Shown: positions 18,762-29,300, numbered from the stretch's first letter. The stretch is 37,463 nucleotides of DNA from Chlorobiaceae bacterium (GCA_013824245.1 PNNN01000044.1:1-37463); one strand, 5' to 3'. Made by a program: numbers and translations. The notes: generated by a model not told the origin, from the sequence alone.

Positions 18762-18962
18762 ATCACAGAGCATTTCGTATATATAATCCAGAGTGAAAGA
18801 GATGAGAGCTATTATGTGGGTTCAAGCCATGATCATCATAGTGACAATATTAAATTCACGTTAAGACGCCAAGTACGCAAAGAATCTTCGTGGACTTTGC
18901 GCCTTTGCGAGAAAAATTTAAGGTATCCACAAAAATGCCTATCGGTTTCAATACTTTTTTAA
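18762..18962 (+). pseudogene. GIY-YIG endonuclease remnant
   Basis: The frame reads TEHFVYIIQSERDESYYVGS, which matches the N-terminal half of small GIY-YIG proteins (VYII core followed by YYVGS). A good Shine-Dalgarno (GGAGG, 18747-18751) precedes it, but the codon where ATG is expected is ATC (18762). After YYVGSSHD the similarity stops in a sequence carrying CGCAAAG/CTTTGCG repeats, so the Arg and Glu parts of the catalytic domain are gone. The frame closes at 18960-18962. It is therefore a start-less, 3'-replaced remnant. It lies 170 bases after tRNA-Asp. Confidence 0.6.
18876..18909. repeat. CGCAAAG/CTTTGCG inverted repeat
   Basis: CGCAAAG (18876-18882) is inverted to CTTTGCG (18895-18901), and a second, direct CTTTGCG follows at 18903-18909. 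This type of short repeat occurs in intergenic DNA of several bacterial groups, as far as I recall. It lies where the GIY-YIG similarity ends. Confidence 0.4.
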
Positions 18963-19213
18963 TCAGGATCATTATCTGCCAGAAGAAAAAGAAGTTTTTG
19001 CAATATTAGCAAATAAAAATTTTTGCAACGACCTCGAATGTAAGAAATAAAGAAAGTGCCGAATGTTGAGTTCGACATTTATCCAACCGAAAGTCGTGAT
19101 ATATTTTTTAGAAATGGTTTTTCAGAGAAAAATAAAAATATGTCAATGCTAAAATACTCTGAAATAAAAACAGAACAGTTTGGAAAACCTGTTGAAAAAT
19201 TTTGGATGACCTG
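18922..19213 (+). pseudogene. Frameshifted gene remnant, family not recognised
   Basis: Two protein-like stretches lie end to end in different frames. The first (18922-19043) reads through YRFQYFFNQDHYLPEEKEVF and stops; the second (19044-19213) contains DIYPTESRDIFFRNGFSEKN and ends in a stop codon after EKFWMT. The first has no ATG start and the second none before its middle. The composition looks like a once-coding sequence with a frameshift near 19040. The FFRNGF stretch recalls acetyltransferase C-termini, but this is too weak to name. Confidence 0.4.
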
Positions 19214-19300
19214 AAGCTTAATTAGAGAAACGGGTATTAAAAAAATCTGTGCTATCATTAAACTGTAAAGGAAGCGATAATAGTCGGGTGGAGGTCTTTT

Positions 19301-19477
19301 ATGAGATTAAATATCATTTTTCTCGAAAAATATTTTTTTTATGACTTTTTTAATTATTTCATGAAATATTCTGACGGTCAGGACAAATTTTCAAAAAATC
19401 ATTTAAAATGGCTGAATTTCACAAAGAATTATGTTGAGTCCCCTGTAAGTTCGTATCCTTATTTTTTCTATCGGTAA
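19301..19477 (+). CDS. Small aromatic-rich ORF, 58 residues
   Basis: A complete ORF starts at ATG 19301 with a strong Shine-Dalgarno GGAGG at 19290-19294, six bases upstream, and ends at TAA 19475-19477. The product is rich in Phe and Tyr, with an N-terminal stretch IIFLEKYFFYDFFNYF and a charged middle. No family was recognised. It is too short for confident calling in AT-rich DNA, but the ribosome binding site is as good as those of the large genes here. It lies just upstream of a strong promoter, in a region of gene debris, so it could also be a remnant. Confidence 0.35.
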   Translation: MRLNIIFLEKYFFYDFFNYFMKYSDGQDKFSKNHLKWLNFTKNYVESPVSSYPYFFYR

Positions 19478-19515
19478 TATAAATCAAAAAAAATGAGAAT
19501 TTTTTTAAAAAACAC

Positions 19516-19544
19516 TTGACACTTTGCTTAAGATTTGTTAAAAT
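19516..19544 (+). promoter_or_regulatory. Strong sigma70-type promoter
   Basis: TTGACA (19516-19521) and TAAAAT (19539-19544) are 17 bases apart, a near-consensus promoter. The start would be near 19551, about 360 bases before the beta-helix/SdrD_B gene. Confidence 0.65.
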
Positions 19545-19550
19545 TGAACA

Positions 19551-19912
19551 AGTATGTTAGTTCTATGAATCTTTTTCCTGAGCATTATTTCAAGCTTTAT
19601 CACCACAATTCCGCATGAAATGTTCTATTGAGATCTCATAGATATTCATCTAATCAGTAACTGTCATCAAAAAAATAAAATCAAAACAACGTGAATCATC
19701 GATCATCGATTGCTCGCACAACTTGAGGGTGTAGTGTGATCTTTCAATTATATATTCATGTTGAATGGCAGGTGTAAAAATATCTAAGTGGATAAAATTT
19801 TTTGTATTAATTTTATTCACATAAAAAAGATTTAAAGAAAATAAAAATAAACATAAAGTAACAAACCACTAATTCACTAATCCACAATTCATTAATCCTT
19901 ATGGAGGATTCT
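19551..19912 (+). other. Long AT-rich leader before the beta-helix gene
   Basis: If the promoter at 19516 is used, this 360-base stretch is an untranslated leader. I see a short direct repeat (ATCATCG, near 19696-19710) and AT-rich stem potential near 19794-19820, but no known riboswitch. It ends in GGAGG (19903-19907), five bases before ATG 19913. Confidence 0.4.
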
Positions 19913-22900
19913 ATGAAACATGTAACATTCTTCGTGGCTCTCGTGTTGCTCACGGTCACTGTAACGTCTTTGGGCTTTGCTGGTAAGGCAAATGTTCAGA
20001 CAACAGTTCCAACGGTATCACAAGCTGCCACACGCTCTGTAACAGATTCCGATCTACCAACAGGACGTGCAATAAAATCATCAAGATCGATCGATCTCTC
20101 GATTCAAGAAACAAGACCGATACCGATCATTGCAACAGCAGCCAGCACTAACCTGACAACAGGATTAGCGGGTACATATACCATACCCGGTGATTTTGCA
20201 AATATCAGCAGTGCAGTTGCGGTGCTTCATTTCCTCGGCGTTTCTGGTGACGTTGTGTTCGAACTTGGCAACGCAAGTTATACAGAAATGGGACCGATCA
20301 CATTCGGCAATTTCCCGGGCGCAGGTTCTTACAATGTTAAGATACAACCGGCGGCTGGCCTTGCCGTAACTGTGAATTTTGTTTCAACACTTACAGAAGG
20401 TAAGGGCTTCGCGTTTAACGGCGCAAAGAACATCACAATCGATGGTCTTAATACCGGCGGCGCAAGCTTAACCTTGCAGTATGCTTCGATCTCGGGATTC
20501 CCGACGAGCGATGCATTCGGTGCTACAGTATACATCACAGGTGCTTCAGAAGTTATCAGCATTCTGAATACTCATGTAAAAGGACAGATCGACAATGCAG
20601 TGTGGGAAAACCAGACAGATGGTCGTCCGGCTATATTCATTTATGCACCTGATACCGATGGCGACTGGAATAAAAATATCACAATCGATGGATGTACAAT
20701 CACAAACGCTACATATGCCATTAAAGCATTACTCGGCGCTGGTGGTAATTTATTCGCCGTTGATGGTTTAACTATCACTAATAACAAAATCGGTGGTGCT
20801 TTTGGTAATCCGGTTGTAATTGGTGGTCTATATGAAGTAACTGCGAACGTTGTGTTTGCAAATAACATTATTGATGATGTTCGATATATGCAAACATATT
20901 GGTATGTTGGACCAACCGAATATGACGAAGATTGGGTTTTCTATGCAGGCGTCGGATTCATGTACAACTTCGGTCAGTCAACTGCTTTCCATTTCTTATT
21001 AGTTGATAACGGTGTTTTTTCTAACAACGTAATCCGCAATATTGGAACTGGCGATTGCGCTTACGGCGATGGTGTTCTTACATACGGAACGCGTGTTTAT
21101 TCATACAACCTTGGGTATGCAAAAACGGCAATAATGTATAACAACCGTTTTTCAGCTCTTACAAATGCAGGTGGTGGCGGACAAATTAATGCCATTCGTG
21201 GTCCTGCAGGTTATCTCTATCATAATTCAATTAGCTTAACTGGTGCGGCACCAGCAGCTACAACCATCAATGGTATCAACGGACATAGCGCTGTATATAA
21301 TAATGCTGTCTCCCTTGATTTGACAGGTGCTACACCCACAACAGTTCGTGCAGTTGTCGCCGGATCAAACATTGATTATAATGCTCTCTATTCAACAGGT
21401 GCAGCCATCTCTGGTACAGCATCGGTTAATGCAGCAGCATTGGCAGGTTACAACAAGAATGGTACATTTGGACCGATCAATTTTGATTCTGATCTCCATA
21501 TCACCACTGGTCCTTCAGCGGCAGAAAATATTGGCCGTGCAAAGACCTTATTACAACCCGATATAGATGGCGATGTCCGCGACACAACAATTGCGGGTAT
21601 ACGCGATGCTGGCGCAGATGAAATGTTGTCAGATCTCGCATTACCATGGACAAACGATGTTATGCCGTTAGGCCTGGCATATCCGGGTTCAAGCACACCA
21701 ACCGGCATCAATGTTTCTCCACAAGTCATCGTGAAAAACAATACACCGGCTTCAGTAGGATCGTTCTCGGTTAACGTGAAGATTGTTGACGTTCTTACAG
21801 CAACAACAGAATTCGATGTTACCGAAGTAGTTACCAGTATGAATCCGATGGAAATAAAAACCATCCCGCTTGCAGGCGTATGGTCAGTTACAGTTGTCGG
21901 TACAAAAGCGATTACTGTTACAACCTCGTTAAGCGGTGATGTACAAATCAGCAACGACGTCGCTTCTGCATCCACAGTAGTTACCGGACCTGAACAAGTA
22001 TATACGAATAAAACATATACATTCGATCTCGGAGCAGAAAACTGGACAGCTACAACAGGTCCATCAGCAACAACTGATTGGAAACGTAAAAACAGTTTTG
22101 CAAAATTAGGCAGTGCATACTCAGGATATTCATGGGTAACTGAACGTCCCAATTTAATTTCAACTTACACCGAAGGTGCATATGCCAATACACAGGGTTA
22201 TACTACAACATATCCTGGCGCCAATCTTCTAACAACACCATGGCTTGATATCAGCGGAATGATCGGAACAGATGTTTATGTTTCGTTCGTACACAGCATT
22301 CGCTTAGAACCAGATTGGGATTGCGCATGGATGCAATACACAGTAGATGGTTTAAACTGGAAGAACCTCGGTACAGTGAACGATCCGAACGGTATCAACT
22401 GGTATAGTGAAGCTATCTACAAACATGCTACACCAAATCCGGATGCATTTGATGATGCAACCGCTATGCAATATGGATTGATCCCTGATGCAGATCATCT
22501 ACCATACAGATGGGCAACCAACAGTCGCGGTCTTCTTGCCGGTGGTGATGATGACGGCGTACCTGCCGGTCCTGATGGATGGGTATATGTACAATTGCAC
22601 ATTACTCCTACAACTTATGCAGAGATAGTACACGCACCTGCCATTAAATTCCGTTACATCGGTTTCTCCGATGCAGCAACGGCAATGGATCCGGGTGGAT
22701 TTGGATTCGACAATTTCTACATTGGTAACAGTGCACCAGTTCTTACAGGTGGTACCATTACAGGTACAATTTTCCGTGATGCAAACGGAAACGGGGTTAA
22801 TGATGCGGAAGTTCCAGAAGCTAATAAAGATGTTAAAGTGTATTACTATGGTGTTTATGTAACAACCATTCAATCGGATGCAACTGGTGTATACACATTC

Positions 22901-25336
22901 GATCTCAATGCTAACAACGGATTACCCGGTGATTATCAACTTGAACCGGTCATTTCTGGTGTAGCATATACAGTTCCATTCGGTACATCACCAAAATCAA
23001 CAATCAATCATTCATCCGATGGCTTACCGAGAGTACAGGACTTTGGTACATTCGTCGGCAGTGTCAGCGGTATGGTGTTTGAAGATGTTGATAATGGTGG
23101 CGATAAAGACCTAGGCGAAGCCGGATTAGGTGCATTCATTGTTGAGTTGCGTAAAGACTCTGACACTGGATTCTTGATGGGCTTCGATACAAGTGACGCC
23201 GCAGGATTATATAGCATTCTTGCACCTCCATATGCTAATTATGTTATCAAACAAATTCTGAAGACAAACACTCGCATAAGTATGCCTGCAACACCATTTA
23301 CTTATGCAGTTACAGTCGGCACGGTTAGCGGTGATCCTTCTGCGAATCTGGTTAACAAAGATTTCGGTATCTTCATCTTTGGACAAACAAAGATAGAAGC
23401 ATATGTAGATCTCAACGGTGACGGAATAAAAGGCGGCGCTGACTACGATGCTATAACCATCGGAGATGGCACGATCAGTTGGGATGTGTTTAAAGGAACG
23501 ACTTTGATCGCTACAGACGTTTTGGGTGATGGACTTGCTGCAATACTCCATAACCTCGACGCCGGTGATTATAGCTTCGTTCGTGCAACACCACCACCAA
23601 CCAATTGGGTGAAGACATCAATTCCTGATGAATACAATGTTTCTATCACCACAAGCCGACAGGCAACCACATTTACTACCTTATACTTCAAGATAACTAA
23701 CCTCCAAGGAAATGTAATTGAAGATTTGAACGGTAATGGTTCCGCGCAAGTTGGTGAAGGTGCTCTTGTAGGTTGGACAGTCAATCTAACAAAAGATACA
23801 ACTACATATTCAACAACAACAAATGCATCAGGTGATTACTTCTTCACGAATCTTGGTCCAGGTCCTTGGACTATCACAGAAGTTGTACCGGCTGGTTGGA
23901 CCCGCACATTTGGTTCTTTTGCTGCGGCGTATCCATTCAGTTCCAGTTATAATGCGGTTAACGCTGGTTATAATTTCGGTAACTTCAAAAACATCGCCAT
24001 CAGCGGTGTATTATTCCGTGACAGGAATAACGACGGTGTTAAGAATGCCGGCGAAGAAGGTATCTCGGGATGGGATGTAACTCTCGCTCCGGGTTCAACA
24101 GTTCCAACCGGACCCAATGGTGAGTTCACCTTCACAGCAGGTCCACTTGCTGCAAGTTATGGACTTAGCTTGAATGTTCTCACTGGATACTCTTGCACAG
24201 TTCCGTCTGGCGCGGCTTATACAATAGCAGCAGTCAGCGGTGTTGATCAAATCAATAAAGACTTTGGCGTGTTCAAAGGAACAGACGATACAAAGTATCG
24301 TACGTTTACCTATGAACAACTTAGTGGTGCAACCGAAGCAAAGCCGATTAAATACAAACTCAATAAAGCTATCATTGGTCCGCCGAACACCGCGAACCTA
24401 ATCGATAGATTGGTTAATGTTAAAATCGGTGGAACTTATGCATTCCAAGTCGGTTTGTCAGGTCAACTGAATATGGGCAATAAAGAAAAAGCATACCTCA
24501 AAGTTACAAAACAAGGCGATGCATTTAAATCGTTCAGCGCGAAGGGTGCTTTGCACACCGGTGCAGCACGCGGATTTGATTTCACCAACAAGGGCGGTCT
24601 CATGCTCAAGTTGTGGAAATCGATGGGCGCAGACAAGAAGAACGACGCTCTCGTTGCTCAATTGTTAACACTGCAGGTAAACCTTGCGGCAAGTCTCAAT
24701 GGCAACACAGATGCAACCCAAAATCTTGGTGCATTAATAGTCTCGGGCACAGGTCCCTGGGGCACAGACCAAACCATCGATCAGATCGCTGATTATGCTG
24801 ATGGCGTTATGACAAATTGGGAAGGTATACCGTTCTCGGTATATACCGACCTCTATAACGCTGTTAAAATGGTCAACGAAGCATTTGCCAGCACAACCGT
24901 TGGCGATACAACAACTGATGGTGGTTGGACAAGTGCGAAGCTAAAATGGGTTACCACAAAGACCGTATTTGAAGTTACTGGTCTGAAATCAGCAGTAGTT
25001 CCTGCAAAGAATCGTATCAACAACGATCCTTATCAATTGCCGGAAGTATATGCTCTTGGTCAGAACTATCCAAATCCGTTCAACCCAACAACAAGCATCA
25101 GCTTTGATCTGCCGAACGATGCTATCGTAACCTTGAAGATCTTCAACATCTTAGGTCAAGAGGTCGCGACAGTACTCAATCGTCAGGAATTCTCTTCAGG
25201 CACTGAAGAGGTTGACTTCGACGCAAGCCAGCTTGCATCGGGCGTCTATCTCTATCAGGTAGTTGCAGAAGAAATGAATGCCGACGGCGTAGGTCAGACC
25301 TTCACGCAAGTGAAGAAGATGATGTTGATGAAATAA
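19913..25336 (+). CDS. Secreted T9SS protein with beta-helix, MAM-like and five SdrD_B-like domains
   Basis: The 1,807-residue product starts at ATG 19913, five bases after GGAGG; an ATG at 19901 overlaps that site and is unlikely. A signal peptide (MKHVTFFVALVLLTVTV) is followed by a right-handed parallel beta-helix region (about 83-560, with INGIN and NNVI turns), a CARDB-like sandwich (about 573-690), a MAM/lectin-like domain (about 700-940, ending FGFDNFYIG) and five SdrD_B-like prealbumin repeats (about 948-1455). The repeats open with Asp/Asn loops such as DANGNGVND, DLNGDGIKG and DRNNDGVKN, which look able to bind calcium. A domain of unknown type (about 1460-1700) precedes the sorting domain with QNYPNPFNP. 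It is probably a surface adhesin or stalk; the ligand is unknown. Confidence 0.92.
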   Translation: MKHVTFFVALVLLTVTVTSLGFAGKANVQTTVPTVSQAATRSVTDSDLPTGRAIKSSRSIDLSIQETRPIPIIATAASTNLTTGLAGTYTIPGDFANISSAVAVLHFLGVSGDVVFELGNASYTEMGPITFGNFPGAGSYNVKIQPAAGLAVTVNFVSTLTEGKGFAFNGAKNITIDGLNTGGASLTLQYASISGFPTSDAFGATVYITGASEVISILNTHVKGQIDNAVWENQTDGRPAIFIYAPDTDGDWNKNITIDGCTITNATYAIKALLGAGGNLFAVDGLTITNNKIGGAFGNPVVIGGLYEVTANVVFANNIIDDVRYMQTYWYVGPTEYDEDWVFYAGVGFMYNFGQSTAFHFLLVDNGVFSNNVIRNIGTGDCAYGDGVLTYGTRVYSYNLGYAKTAIMYNNRFSALTNAGGGGQINAIRGPAGYLYHNSISLTGAAPAATTINGINGHSAVYNNAVSLDLTGATPTTVRAVVAGSNIDYNALYSTGAAISGTASVNAAALAGYNKNGTFGPINFDSDLHITTGPSAAENIGRAKTLLQPDIDGDVRDTTIAGIRDAGADEMLSDLALPWTNDVMPLGLAYPGSSTPTGINVSPQVIVKNNTPASVGSFSVNVKIVDVLTATTEFDVTEVVTSMNPMEIKTIPLAGVWSVTVVGTKAITVTTSLSGDVQISNDVASASTVVTGPEQVYTNKTYTFDLGAENWTATTGPSATTDWKRKNSFAKLGSAYSGYSWVTERPNLISTYTEGAYANTQGYTTTYPGANLLTTPWLDISGMIGTDVYVSFVHSIRLEPDWDCAWMQYTVDGLNWKNLGTVNDPNGINWYSEAIYKHATPNPDAFDDATAMQYGLIPDADHLPYRWATNSRGLLAGGDDDGVPAGPDGWVYVQLHITPTTYAEIVHAPAIKFRYIGFSDAATAMDPGGFGFDNFYIGNSAPVLTGGTITGTIFRDANGNGVNDAEVPEANKDVKVYYYGVYVTTIQSDATGVYTFDLNANNGLPGDYQLEPVISGVAYTVPFGTSPKSTINHSSDGLPRVQDFGTFVGSVSGMVFEDVDNGGDKDLGEAGLGAFIVELRKDSDTGFLMGFDTSDAAGLYSILAPPYANYVIKQILKTNTRISMPATPFTYAVTVGTVSGDPSANLVNKDFGIFIFGQTKIEAYVDLNGDGIKGGADYDAITIGDGTISWDVFKGTTLIATDVLGDGLAAILHNLDAGDYSFVRATPPPTNWVKTSIPDEYNVSITTSRQATTFTTLYFKITNLQGNVIEDLNGNGSAQVGEGALVGWTVNLTKDTTTYSTTTNASGDYFFTNLGPGPWTITEVVPAGWTRTFGSFAAAYPFSSSYNAVNAGYNFGNFKNIAISGVLFRDRNNDGVKNAGEEGISGWDVTLAPGSTVPTGPNGEFTFTAGPLAASYGLSLNVLTGYSCTVPSGAAYTIAAVSGVDQINKDFGVFKGTDDTKYRTFTYEQLSGATEAKPIKYKLNKAIIGPPNTANLIDRLVNVKIGGTYAFQVGLSGQLNMGNKEKAYLKVTKQGDAFKSFSAKGALHTGAARGFDFTNKGGLMLKLWKSMGADKKNDALVAQLLTLQVNLAASLNGNTDATQNLGALIVSGTGPWGTDQTIDQIADYADGVMTNWEGIPFSVYTDLYNAVKMVNEAFASTTVGDTTTDGGWTSAKLKWVTTKTVFEVTGLKSAVVPAKNRINNDPYQLPEVYALGQNYPNPFNPTTSISFDLPNDAIVTLKIFNILGQEVATVLNRQEFSSGTEEVDFDASQLASGVYLYQVVAEEMNADGVGQTFTQVKKMMLMK

Positions 25337-25346
25337 GCAATATCTT

Positions 25347-25378
25347 TTCTCCCGTCCCGCGAAAGTGGGACGGGAGAA
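25347..25378 (+). terminator. GC-rich hairpin with GAAA tetraloop
   Basis: A 14-bp stem (25347-25360 with 25365-25378, one G-U) is capped by GAAA, 11 bases after the stop of the beta-helix gene. There is no T-run after it, so it may be a REP-like unit or an mRNA stabiliser as well as a terminator. The CCCGTCCCG core is shared with the palindrome at 14521-14580. Confidence 0.65.
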
Positions 25379-25439
25379 CTAATAATAATCAACTTGTTAA
25401 TTCACAATAAATAAATCATAAATACCTTCGGAGGGTATA

Positions 25440-26303
25440 ATGCGAAAAATGTTTTTAGTTACAATAGTTCTTCTTTTGCTCACAATGAGTAATATGCTGT
25501 TTGCTCAGTCAAAATCATCTGAGTTCAAGATTACAGTTAGTGATGATGCCGGAAGTGCCCCAGCCGTAATGATGTTTGGCAATCACGTGGATGGTACGTA
25601 CGGTGCAACGTTAGCACAATTAGATTCTCTCAATCCAACAATTGTTGAGCGCGAAAGTCCACCGCTTCCTCCCGGTCTTGGTGTTGTTTGGAAACCCGCC
25701 CGCGCAGGAATGAACTGGGGAATCGGATTAATGACTTATGATTTTAGGGGATATACATCCGAGACTCAAATAGATACATTCAAAATATCCTTTGTTAATG
25801 GGGATAGTTATGCCGATATAACTTTAGAATGGCCCGATGCAACATACCTTGGTTTGCGCTGCACAGGTATGACGATTAAAATCGGTACAGATGTTATTGA
25901 TATGTTCGCGCAAACAAGCTACACAATTGTTGACGCGGGTGAAATACCAATAAATAGCGCAACCATTACTAAAACCGGTTGCTTCATTATTGATGATGTA
26001 AAACTCGAAAAATCAACCGTACCGGCAGGTTACAAGTTAAATCAGAATTTCCCTAATCCGTTCAACCCATCAACAACAATCACGTTCGATGTGTTGAAGA
26101 GTTCGAACATAGATGTTTCCGTTTATAACGTTCTCGGTCAAAAGGTTGCATCGTTAGTTTCGCGCGATCTTAATCCCGGAACATATTCAACCAATTGGAA
26201 CGCGGCATCGTACAGCAGTGGAGTTTACTACGTGCGCATGACTGCAAAGGAAAACGGAGTGGAGCAATATTCTTCGCTTCACAAGATGCTCTTTGTAAAA
26301 TAA
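25440..26303 (+). CDS. Small T9SS-secreted protein with one beta-sandwich module
   Basis: The 287-residue protein has a clear signal peptide (cleavage near LFAQS, residue 23), one beta-rich module (about 27-185) and a T9SS sorting domain (about 192-287) with QNFPNPFNPSTT. GGAGGG at 25430-25435 sits four bases before ATG 25440. The module has a proline patch (PPLPPG) after a segment ending in the NPTIVERES stretch, and resembles modules in the neighbouring FN3 protein and in the two mosaic proteins at the window ends. It is thus a minimal version of that architecture: signal, module, sorting domain. No catalytic motif is visible. Confidence 0.9.
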   Translation: MRKMFLVTIVLLLLTMSNMLFAQSKSSEFKITVSDDAGSAPAVMMFGNHVDGTYGATLAQLDSLNPTIVERESPPLPPGLGVVWKPARAGMNWGIGLMTYDFRGYTSETQIDTFKISFVNGDSYADITLEWPDATYLGLRCTGMTIKIGTDVIDMFAQTSYTIVDAGEIPINSATITKTGCFIIDDVKLEKSTVPAGYKLNQNFPNPFNPSTTITFDVLKSSNIDVSVYNVLGQKVASLVSRDLNPGTYSTNWNAASYSSGVYYVRMTAKENGVEQYSSLHKMLFVK

Positions 26304-26332
26304 AATAACAAACGCTCATCGTTTAAAATCGG

Positions 26333-26371
26333 AATGCGGAAGAACGCTTCAGAGCGCTTCCGCATTTCTTT
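26333..26371 (+). terminator. Terminator after the small secreted protein gene
   Basis: AATGCGGAAG (26333-26342) pairs with CTTCCGCATT (26357-26366). An inner CGCT/AGCG helix closes a TCAG loop, with a two-base bulge. TTTCTTT follows. It lies 30 bases after the stop codon and ends 16 bases before the next start. Confidence 0.8.
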
Positions 26372-26386
26372 CTATGGTGTAGGAGT

Positions 26387-29300
26387 ATGAAAACAAAAAA
26401 TCATATATTGAAAGCCGGCATATTGCTCGTTGTGGCAATGCTGTTCATTCCTAAAATTGCCGATGCTCAAACGCCGAAATTTAGAGTTATGTTGACTCTT
26501 GTCGATAGTTTATTCGACGTGGATATGAAATTCAAAAAAGTTGTGTATGATACCGCACTGTTCGGATTACATGAGAATGCTGAATATTGCGTTGACGCGG
26601 ATACCTTAAAAGGATTCACCGATCATTGGGTAGATTATTGGCAGAACAATTTTTACGGTCCGAATATGAAGGAAGAAGAATGTCCGCCGGAAGCGTTTAA
26701 TTATGCTTTTTATATGAAAACCGATAAGTCATGCACCGGAGTTATTGGTTATTTTAATTTGTTTCATCAATACTTTTCTGCAACACAGAATGATACGTTC
26801 AGGATAAGACTTTTATCGACTGAGTATGAATATAGTCGCCTTACGATTAGATGGCCCAAAGTATTATCGGAATATTTTACGTCTGCGCGTTGTAGCACCT
26901 CAGTAAATGGCGTAGTATATAATGTGAATATGTTGACCGACTCGAGTGTTTCTTTTGATTTAAATGCAACTGACAACAGCACTGGAATTAGTTGGAAAAT
27001 TTTTACTAATGGTCCAAAACTCCCACCGGGTCCACCTGCAGCACCAAGCGCTATCTCGCCGGTTAGTGGCTCAACCGGAATAGCGGATACAGTCACAGTA
27101 CAGTGGTCTTCCACCGCAAATGCATATCGGCATCGTTTACAGGTGAGCAAAGATCCTTCATTCAATACAAATATTATTAAAGATACAATATTTAACGGGA
27201 CATTTTATAAGCTTTCAAAACTTTCACAACTTACATGGTATTATTGGAGGGTCTCTGTTCAAACCGCGTATGGGTTTAGCTATTATCCCGATCCGGCTTA
27301 TAAATTTCAAGCAAAAGCATTTTCACCACCAATTCCAAAAAGATTATATCCCGACAGTAACGGTACTAACATACCGCTGAACTCCATATTCAGATGGAAT
27401 CGATCTGCCTCTTTGAATAGTGTAACGTACAAGGTTCAGGTTGCAAGCGACACCGGCTTTACTGCAATTCTTAAAGATTCTACAACTACCGATTCTCTGA
27501 TGAGTATCGGCGGAATTTTTACAAATTGTAATAATTATTATTGGCGCATCAACGCAACCGATATCAATGGAACGAGTGATTGGTCGTCGAAGTGGAAATT
27601 TAAATCTGCATACAGCACACCTGCGTTACCGGTTCTTGTTTCTCCAGATGATAATCAATTAAATGTTTCGCTTACTCCTACTTTGAGTTGGACAGGTGAT
27701 ATTTGTACAGAAACTTACAGACTCATGGTCGCAAAAGATATTGCATTCACGCAGGTTGTTTACAATTCGGTGGTCAATCAAACATCGCAAACATTGCCAA
27801 CACTCGATCAGGATCAACAATATTTTTGGAAAGTTAAATCAATAAATCCTGTCGACTCCAGTGATTACGTAACAGCACGCAACTTTACAACAATACTTAA
27901 TCCTGCGGCGATACCAGTATATGTTTCACCGGCAAACGGCGATACAAATAGAAACCCCATCGATATTTTACGATGGAGAAAAGTTCCGTACGCCGTTAAT
28001 TACAACGTTCAAATTTCTCTCGTTCAGAATTTCGCCACTTTAGTTGCAGACGATTCGTCGCTAACGGATACTACATTCACAACACCTTCTCTCAATAATT
28101 GCGTAACATATTATTGGAAAGTACGCGCTATCAATCGTATCGGTTCCGTCGGGTTTACAGCCGCAAGAAATTTTAAAATCAAAACAGCCATTGCAGGCGC
28201 TCCTATTCTCGATAGCCCGGTGAACGGCAAAGATTCTTTGGTAGAGAATGTAACGCTTCAATGGCATGCCGGCGATCCTTGCACTAACTCTTATTATTTT
28301 CATGTTTCAAGAAATTCATCTTTCACAGATACTGTGAAAGACGGTAGAACATCTTTAACAACATACGCTTTAACCGGCTTAGCAGGTAATGTTTATTATT
28401 ACTGGCGGGTTCGAGCGGTAAATTATTTAGGCGATGGAGTATTTTCAGAGACGTTCCAATTTCATACGACAAAATCAACACCACTCGCTCCGGTTTTGTT
28501 AGAGCCGGTAAATGATTTGGGAGATGTTTCTAATTCTCTGACGTTAAAATGGGATTCTGCAATGTTTGCTTCTTCATACCGACTGCAGGTAGCTCGTGAT
28601 TCTTTGTTCACAAATTTATTCCATGATGATTCATTAATCGCACGTCAACCCGGTGTTCGACCGTCAAAATTGGTAGACGGTTTACCAAATGCAATAAAAA
28701 TGTACTGGCGTGCAAATGCCAAGAACGAGATTGGCGCAAGTCCATGGTCGAATGTAAGAAAATTCTCAACATTATATCCGCCGGCAGATATTATTTTAAA
28801 CGAACCCGCGAACGGTGAAGAAGCAGTATCACTCAAGCCCACTTTTTCATGGAGTCTCGCTTCAAGAGCAAATGTGTATCAATTACAGGTAGCGAAAGAC
28901 ACAATATTACAAGATAAAATTTTCGATGATTCAACAATCGTCGAGCAAAGTTGGAGTCTCCTGTATCCGTTAGACCAATATGCAAAATACTTCTGGCGCG
29001 TACGGGGTAAAAACAGTGCTGGCTGGGGTAACTGGACAGTTGCATCTTCATTTACAACTACACGGGTCGGTATTGCTAACTGGCTTTTACCATTAACAGT
29101 TGCGGAAACAGGACCGGAGCGGCAGACAATATATTTCGGACTTAATCCCGATGCAACTAAAGGAATAGATCAGGCACGCGGGGAATATGAATTGCCACCT
29201 GTTCAATACGGTTATTTCGATGCACGATTCATATCATCCTTTATTGGTGAAGGTTTATTAGTTGAGTATCATGAATTTGTTAAATATACGCAGCGCGATA

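Noticed and set aside
19551-19912. Possible riboswitch in the long leader
   Set aside because: I found no conserved core of a known riboswitch class, only AT-rich pairing potential.
21448-22152. 234-codon minus-strand ORF
   Set aside because: It lies wholly inside the beta-helix gene, has no Shine-Dalgarno or family signature, and arises from the composition of the coding strand.
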